The notes under the pieces are model-generated. The model made no database searches, was not told the origin of the DNA, and saw only the letters and a list, made by a program, of their open reading frames with translations. Shown here one piece after another: positions 56,911 through 64,000 of a stretch of DNA of 64,000 nucleotides. The stretch is from Malurus cyaneus samueli. Lineage: Eukaryota > Chordata > Aves > Passeriformes > Maluridae. The stretch lies in the NCBI GenBank assembly GCA_009741485.1, contig CM019236.1:46863564-46927563 (forward strand), in the 5' to 3' direction. Position 1 is the stretch's first letter; every line of letters begins with the position of its first letter. The position numbers were made by a program, and so were the translations under genes.

Positions 56911-59900
56911 TACTCAGTTGTGCTTGGAACTACTTCTAGAAACACAATAGAGTTGCAGTCAGTATTTATATTTACTGCCTTCTCTGGGAAAAAGCAGAGT
57001 TTCATGTTTCCTTTAAGAAAGGAGCTGAAAAGCTGAAGATCTGTTGTGACACCTGCATCTTCCTGGTGCACCAGTGAGCAGTTTCCTTGGTACCACAAGA
57101 CTGGAAGGTGGCTCATGGAGCACCACTGCCAGGTGTTGAAACAGATAATCTGTTGAATGCTTGTCTCCAAGATCAGTTCTTGGCAATATTTCCTCCATTG
57201 GGACAGCAATGTATTTCACACAGCCTTACCCAAAAGCTTGCACAACCCAAGAAAAGGAATACTTAAAATGAGAAGGGGTAGCATGACCGTTTCAACAAAA
57301 AGTTTGGATGGGTGGCTGTATTGAGGACTTGGCCTTGATTTATTGATGTACATTCTCGTGGGAAGACTTTATAAATGAGGTGTCACTGAGCAGGAGAAGA
57401 CTGGAGAGAGGAGCATTTGCCTTTATTATAAAAACCCACCTCATGGGGAAGCAAGAGGTGCTAGTAGGCTGAAATGTGGGTTGTCTCAGACCAATGAAGC
57501 AAAAGAATGGCTTGTCAAAGTGTCCACCCACTCTTCTACCAGCCTGGCAGAATAGTTATTCCCTTGGAAGCAAGAGGGAGATGTTCCTGAAAGTACTCCC
57601 TGCTCTGCTGGTTCTCCAGGTCATGCGTGGGCAGTGTGGGCAGAAGTCTGTGAGGGTAGGTCAGCCTAAAGAAGGTGGTGCAGGGCACCAGGAGAGTGAG
57701 GGAGTCTCCCTTCTGGGAGTTGGCAAGGTGCAGCTGGAGAAAGCTGCAGCCATCCTGATATGTCACTGAAGACACCTTTGTCTTAGCCAGAAAATTGACC
57801 TGAATCTGTGATAAAGCTGTGCCTTACTGCTGCTTCAGATGAAAGAGAAAAGAGGACAGTGGGAACAGGATGAGGGCTGGTTAAATAGCCTGTGAATTGT
57901 GCTGGTGTGGAGAACAAATGATGAGCAGACTATGCACTGTCTGCTCATGCCTGAGCCTGTTCTGGGTTTGCTGAGTCTGTCCTGTCTTCCAAAACCATTT
58001 TGGGATGAATGCATGCTACTTGAAGAAAACCATACCTTACTAAAGTACTTGATTTAGCAAGAGGGATGTGTTTCCCATTCAGCTGTTTCTAACAAAGCCC
58101 TTTCATTGCCATGGAAGCTGGTGGCAAATGAGGGCACATAAGATGGGAAATTACACGGATTGCTTATACTAAAAAGTGGCACCTGCAAACTAGCACAACA
58201 AGCAGGCAGACACCTTTCTGATTGTATGCTTGCTTTGTGATCACTGTGCTCCTACCAGGGTTGCAGCCAGCAGCCTTTTCTCTGCATAAGACAAGAAGAA
58301 AGGGTGAGGAAAGCATCTGGAGTGGTGTGAGGCTGAGGGTTTTAAAGGTGTCTGGAAACAAGAAGTTCCTCTGCACACTATTTTTTCAATGCCTGCCTCT
58401 TTGAATGCTCTTGCTTAACCACAAGGGCAGGGTTACAGTAACAAGTCTTAGGGAGACAGATCTTTGCCCTGTGAAAGAAGTAGTAGTAGCCTTTTTTAGA
58501 TTAAATGTGATGTATTTATGTTTGCCAATACTGTCCCAGTCCAGCTGTGTGGATGTGGCGTTTGGTTGCCTTAGATGAGTAGCCAGCTGCTAAAGGCAGT
58601 GAAGGTGCTTGCATATGTCTTGCTGGTGTGTCCCATGCAGGTGACAGATGCCTTCTGCCAGCTGAGCCCTGATGCTGGCTAGGCACGAGCAGAAAGTTTG
58701 GAGCAGCCTGCTTAGCAGATGTTCCTCAGCCAAGATTCATCGGGAAGAAGATGCAGCAAGAATCACTCACACCTCTCTGCTCAGAGAGGGGACAGCAATC
58801 TGTTTAAAGCTGAGATGCTGAAGCCAGGACCCTGTGCTGTGTGAAGAATGCAGAGGCCTGGTTTTGGAGCAAGTTCCACATGTCTTCCTGCTTTGACATA
58901 AATCTGTTGTGGGGACAGCAGAGTGAGGAGAGGAGAAGAACTTTTTACAGAGCTGTCGTACAGTTTGCTCTGTATGGAGCCACATAATGAAATTTACAGG
59001 GCATGTAGCTGGCTCTCAGGCAGAAACCCAGCAGTATTTAATGATATATTAATTACCTTATTTAAAATGATGTGTTTTACTGTTTCCTTTCTACAAGTCC
59101 TGGGATACTGGGAATGGGAATTTATCTCCTGTTTCCAATACATAGGTTGGTGTTCGGTGTGAGGCAGTAAGCTGACTTCATGTACATCTTGTTCTCATCA
59201 TCTGGGTGCAAGGATTGTTTAATTGTCATTTACAGAGACAAGAGAGCTGAAAGGGTTTTTTGAGTCTCCCAGAGTGACTCTTCTTACCTTTTGGCATCAA
59301 GTTACATTATTCATTTTTGGATGGGGAGGAATGAATTCCAAGAGAGTAAGTGGTGTGGAAGAAAAGTGGAGGGGAGGAGAGAGATTTTAGCAGGACAGGA
59401 GAAGGATAAGATGGATGAAACTGCTGAATGATTGCAAGAAGAGAGAGAGAAGGGACCAGAGAAAATAGTGGATCTAGGCAGACACTGGGAGGGACAGTGA
59501 TTCTTACTTCTGTTCGATTTTATTACTGGGAGCTGAGTAAGATTTTATTTCACAAACTGTTGATAAGGATCTGAGAAGAGGACGTGTGTCTTCTCAGGAG
59601 ATTTCTAGCTGTATATCCTTGTGCCCCTTTCTATCTGCTTTTTTTTTTTTTTTTTTTTTTTTTTTCACGAGTTGGAATTTGAATCTCTTGTGGCTTTCTC
59701 CTTGGATGCTTGCAAACAGTTCTCTCGAGACTTGCAAGGCTGCCCTTATGGGTCTTTTGGCCATAGAAAATCACTTAAAAATGACAAGGCTGAAAGGGGA
59801 AAGGCATTACCTATGCAGTACAAGTACAGCATTCCAAGAGAGAAAGTGAAAAGGGAAACCAAGTTTTAATGGCCTTTGAGAGTGAAATGCTCATTGTAAC

Positions 59901-60737
59901 TTTAAAAATCCCCCTTCCTTGCATTTGCGTTCCTCCTTTTCTCCCCCTTTTATTTCTTTTGACCATGCATACAAGAGAAGGAATGAGGGCAGAGTGTATT
60001 TTTTCTCTGTTGGCCTCTCTGCTTTTCAAATTATCTTCTAACTTTCAAGAGACTGAGACCTCTGAGAAGTCTTTCAGACTTGTAAATTCTCTTGATTCCC
60101 TGGCAGTAAGGACACAGGAGAAACAGCGTCCAATTTGTCAGGCTGGATCACCTGAGCACCTGAAGTGCTTTCCAGAGTGGCAAGTGAGAGGTAAGGGAAA
60201 GTTAGGAAACCTGGCTATGAACAACTGAACAGCACTTAAATATTTTTCATAGACTGTCATGTTATGTGCTTTTGCCAGGAATGCCCTGGCACTAGGTCTC
60301 CAGAGGTTTGATTGGATTTTAACCTGTGTCTCGTGATGCCAGGGCAACTTACATGCAGGAATGCAACACAGGCCATGTGCAGAACAGGATTTGAGGAGAA
60401 GGGAGGCTTCTCGTGTGAGGCTGGGGGAGCACAAAACAAACATAACCATTACTAATTAATCAGTTTATGTTTCTACCCTCCTCAGAGGTGTGCAGCACAA
60501 GAGAACAGAAAACAATTGTTTGGCATGGGGCTCGTACCATGCAAATGATGGATCTGTGCAATGGAACCATTGTGTGCTCGGAACTGGAAGGCTTTCAGCG
60601 CAGGTGTTCTGAGGAGTGTGGGCATCTCATTATGGGTTTGGATGGGGAAAGGGTACAAGTTTTTCTCTTCAGGAGACGCTGAGCCACATTCTGGTCTCCA
60701 GAAAAGCTCTGCCTGTTCTTTGATCACTGCAGTAGTG
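56911..60737. other. Non-coding stretch, nothing recognised apart from a poly(T) run
   Basis: I see no supported exon. A run of 27 T lies at 59,639-59,665. An AT-rich block with TTAATTA occurs around 59,035-59,070. Confidence 0.5.
59639..59665. repeat. Poly(T) run of 27
   Basis: The longest homopolymer in the window. It is compatible with the tail of a minus-strand insertion, but the sequence on its right is not recognised. Confidence 0.9.
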
Positions 60738-60820
60738 TTTCACAGATTTCACAGAATAGTCTGAGTTGGAAGGCACCCACAAGGATCGTTGAATCACTGA
60801 ATTCAGTGAATGGCCCATAT
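60738..60820 (-). mobile_element. Short CR1 3' end fragment
   Basis: The plus strand reads TTTCACAGAATAGTCTGAGT, TGGAAGGCACCCACAAGGAT and then CGTTGAATCA, the reverse complement of a CR1 3' end. Only about 80 bp is present, a severely 5'-truncated insertion. Confidence 0.75.
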
Positions 60821-63349
60821 GATCCAGAGATCGGGAGCAGAGACAGCCACCTCTGTCTCTCTGTTGCTTACCTGAAGGCAGGCAGGCTGGAGAGCTTTCT
60901 GTTAGAATTTGCGCACTGTTATTTGGACCATAAATACTGCATTGGCTTAATTGAGTGCTGGTTCTGCAATCCACACAGCCTTTATGTGCCCTGCTTCCAT
61001 GCCAAGACAGGCTTGTGAGATACAAGACTCATCTGATGTGGTGCTCTACAAGCAGTGATCTGTGCTTGCACAGGCTTAGTTTGTGTGAAACTTGTAAAAG
61101 AGGCTTTGAATATCTTATGGCTGATTGAGTAGGATGCCTGTTTGTGTCACTGGAGCCAGCTGCAAATCTCCTTCCTCTACAGTCTTGATCAGTGAAACAT
61201 TGATAAGTGTTGGCATGGGGGGCAGAAGGGCTCAAGGACTCGTGTCTTGATGGATGTGTGTTGGGTGGATGTGTGCTGGATGCTGCCAGGCCCTGGGGTG
61301 TGCTGTGCAAGAGGATGCTTGGATTGAGGGTGTACCCCAAGTCTGGAGTTTGATCCCACAGGAGATTGGTGTTGGCATGGGCCAGGGGCAGCCCTGGGAA
61401 CAGAGAACCAGCTCTGTGCAAACAGATTTCCAGCCTGGTTAGCTTAAAAAACTTTGTGGTGCCAGAGATCCCAGACACCTTCCTGAAGGAGCTCCATGTG
61501 GCCTAGCCAAGAGGAGAAATTTCTTGCGCCCACTGGACTTGTTCAGCTCCCGCGAGTTCTCCAGGTGGTAGTTTGTGCCACTTTTAATGCTTTTGTGAAT
61601 TCATTTCCTTCTTTTACTGTGATGTCACGCAGATGTGATCTCTGCTTTTGAAGGTGCCCACCCTTTTGCTCATCATTATCTTCAGGTCTGTGTCTGGATG
61701 GGGTGGTCTCATCCCTCGGCAAGTCATTTTTGCAGAATTGCTGCAATTAACTTGGGGAAAAAAAACACCTTGTTTTTACAGTGCAGAGGAAAAGTCTTCA
61801 GCTCAAACTCTGCATCAAACAAACTAACTGAAATTAAACTTTTGGCTTTCATGCACCATTGTATCATTCTTAATAGTAACCTTGAAGAGTGATGTATTTG
61901 GAAGGAGCTACTGTGGCCAGTTAATGGTTGTAATGATGGCCAATGCTCAACAGCTTGAATTGCAGAGCAGCTCTTGGTACCATAATGAAGCAGATTGTTC
62001 TCAAGCAGCCATTTCTGATTCAGGGTTCAGCTGCTTTGTCCCTGGATGTTAAAAAATTGAAATTCTGGCATTAACTACTGCAGCTGAAAATTGCTTAAAG
62101 TGGAGATACTGGGTGCGCTTCTGAGTGGGTTAGTGCAGCCAGGATGAGTGGGTGTATAGCTGTGCCACACTCCGGACATAGCAGACTTATTGCACATTAA
62201 ATTAAAATTATTATCTGATTTCTCTTCCATCTCTGTGAGTCTGTTTTCTGTCCAAAGCAGGAGCAGCTGTAGGTCTGTTGTCATTGCTAGGCTCTTATTG
62301 AATCTGCCTGGGAAATGCCAGGAGAGATTAATGTCATTCTCTCTCCCACTCCTATGACTGATAAAAGTTTTGCTGCTGCCTAATTGGAAACTTCTTTGGT
62401 GCAGTTAAAACATGTGTCTTTTGACTCTCTTGTGTCCCCTACACTTTGAAAGCAGATTATTTATATCCTCCTTGTACCAACTTGTTCTATGTTTGAAGCC
62501 TATCATGGCTTCACTCCTTCATGCCCGAAGTTTTTAGGATTTCTTGGCAGATCTCACACCTTTGATCACTGGTCCATACAGCTCTGCCCTGAATTCTCCT
62601 CTCACTCTGTGGCCCCTCCTCAAAAGCAGTACCCAGTGCTGAGGTCTCTTGTCTCATGCTCATATTGCTGGTGATAGAAGCACAAGCTGAACAGAAATCT
62701 CAGTGCAGGCCAGGAGTGGGATGGGAGCAGGCAGTATACAGCATCCCCTTCTCCACTTGTTCCATATAGTTTCTGTCCTGGAAATAGAGACAACTCATGC
62801 CATGACTGGGTACTTCATCACAAAGCCAGTCTTCCTCATTCCTTGCTTGTATTTTCAGAACAGGGAGCATGCCTGGAAGGAAACAAAATATGCTGAGAGC
62901 ATCCATGTTGGTAAATGGTGGGGTTGTTCAGCCTTTCCCTTTGCATGAAGTCCATGGAAAATTGTCACCAGCACTAAGCTCTTTGTTGAATCAGGACGGG
63001 TGGCAGTGGACACTCTTGGCTCTGAAAGAGTGATGATGCTGCGCCCTTGGTGTTCATTTGGCAGGTGGGGTCCTAGTACCTGATAGTCCTGCTCTGTGCA
63101 CCTGGGAAGCAGAAAATGAGTCCTCTTCCTAGCTATCAGCAGCGGGATGCATGGGAGTCCTGGCTCCCAAGCCTTCAGCTTCCCATAGCTGGAGATGTGC
63201 ATGGACATTCATAGGGGAATAAGGCAAGCTCTTTCCTGGGGGGACACTGTCACTCCTGGCTGTAGTTCCCTGGGTGTGCAGAGTAGGGATCTCATAGTTG
63301 CCAATACACTCCAATTCCCCTCCTTCCAGATATGATGTGACCCCTATCA
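60821..63349. other. Non-coding stretch, nothing recognised
   Basis: No exon, RNA gene or repeat that I can support. Confidence 0.5.
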
Positions 63350-63850
63350 TTTGTGCTTTTTTTAACCCACACCAGATACTTTTTCTGCAGACCACGGTGA
63401 AGGAGCTGTGCCCCTGCAGCCCATGGAGATCCACTCACCCTGAAAGCCCCACCACCGGAGCAGGGGATGCCTGAAGGAGGCTGTGACTCCATGGGAGGTC
63501 CATGACAAGAGGGGCCTGCTCCCTGAGGCTGGAGCACCTGTCCTGAGGACTGCACCCCATGGAAAGGACACACTGCAGCAGCCTGGGGGATTGGTGCCCA
63601 TGGGATGGATCCCATTGCAGCAGTTCACAGGGAGCTGCTGCTCCTGAGATGGAGCCATGTCGGAGAAGTTCATGGAGAATGTCCCCCATGGGAGGGACCC
63701 ACGGTGCAGCTGGGGAACAATCTCTCTCCCTAGCAGAGGAGCGCTCGGGTGTGAACTGACCATAACCCCCACTCCTTGTCTTCTTGCATGCTGGGGTACG
63801 AGGTGGAGCTGAGAAGAGGGAGAGATGAGGGAAAGGTGTTTTTAAGGTTT
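63350..63850 (+). mobile_element. Avian dispersed repeat with internal CCCATGG semi-repeats, possibly ERV-derived
   Basis: A CCCATGG- or CCATGGGA-type motif recurs near 63,419, 63,489, 63,558, 63,598 and 63,686, often followed by GGACCCA or GGAGCAG-like text. The block then runs into CTGACCATAACCCCCACTCC and GGAAAGGTGTTTTTAAGGTT. The same series occurs in a dispersed repeat I remember from other bird genomes, probably linked to endogenous retroviral LTRs. Open frames on both strands here are a result of the repeat. Confidence 0.45.
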
Positions 63851-64000
63851 GTTTGATGCCTTAGGATTTTTAGTTTCTCTATTTTCATCCATCTGTATTC
63901 TTGTACTTCCCTAAAAGCACAAAAACTAACCGTTAACTTGTCAATCTTATAGGACAAACAACAGGTTAGGTATAGCCAGGAAACAGATTACCAGGCGAAG

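Noticed and set aside
37511..64000. Search for CORO2A, GABBR2 or other coding exons of the human neighbourhood
   Set aside because: No frame carries their conserved motifs. CORO2A is kept only as a possible owner of the 36.6-kb CpG island.

Overview
This is a vertebrate nuclear locus, almost certainly from a bird. All genes are split into short exons with GT/AG introns. The promoters are GC-rich CpG islands, and the dominant interspersed repeat is the CR1 LINE, with 3' ends carrying the short TCTATGATTCTGTG-type terminus seen in avian genomes. The window is ordinary eukaryotic gene space. I see no operon, phage, CRISPR array or bacterial-type system, and no new biological system.

Layout. (1) 1-8,121, minus strand: the 5' part of ELP1 (IKBKAP), the Elongator scaffold. 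Eight coding exons can be read with perfect phase, giving residues 1-289. The rest of the gene lies beyond the left edge. (2) 7.74-8.35 kb: the ELP1 CpG-island promoter. (3) 8.36-9.62 kb: two CR1 fragments in opposite orientation. (4) 10.43-10.89 kb: a second CpG island, the likely promoter and non-coding first exon of TBC1D2. (5) 12,803-31.7 kb, plus strand: TBC1D2 (Armus/PARIS-1), with 13 coding exons that join into a 926-residue open frame. It carries a PH domain, a coiled coil and a TBC Rab-GAP domain, followed by a roughly 2.1-kb 3' UTR ending at a poly(A) signal. Two retroviral LTR-like repeats lie in its introns. (6) 31.7-36.6 kb: gene-poor spacer. (7) 36.6-37.5 kb: a third, strong CpG island with no recognisable coding exon. 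By human gene order it could be the promoter of CORO2A, but no CORO2A coding exon is present. (8) 37.6-64 kb: about 26 kb without a coding exon I can support. It holds CR1 copies, homopolymer runs, a few possible regulatory stretches and, at the right end, an avian dispersed repeat with internal semi-repeats.

How the genes relate: ELP1 and TBC1D2 are divergently transcribed, with start codons 4.8 kb apart and separate CpG islands. ELP1 acts in tRNA wobble-uridine modification and TBC1D2 is a Rac1-binding Rab7 GAP, so they share no known pathway and their proximity looks structural. In human they lie about 10 Mb apart on chromosome 9 (9q31 and 9q22), so this junction marks a rearrangement relative to human. 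Exon limits were set by eye from splice sites, reading phase and remembered family resemblance. Nothing was searched or aligned by computer.
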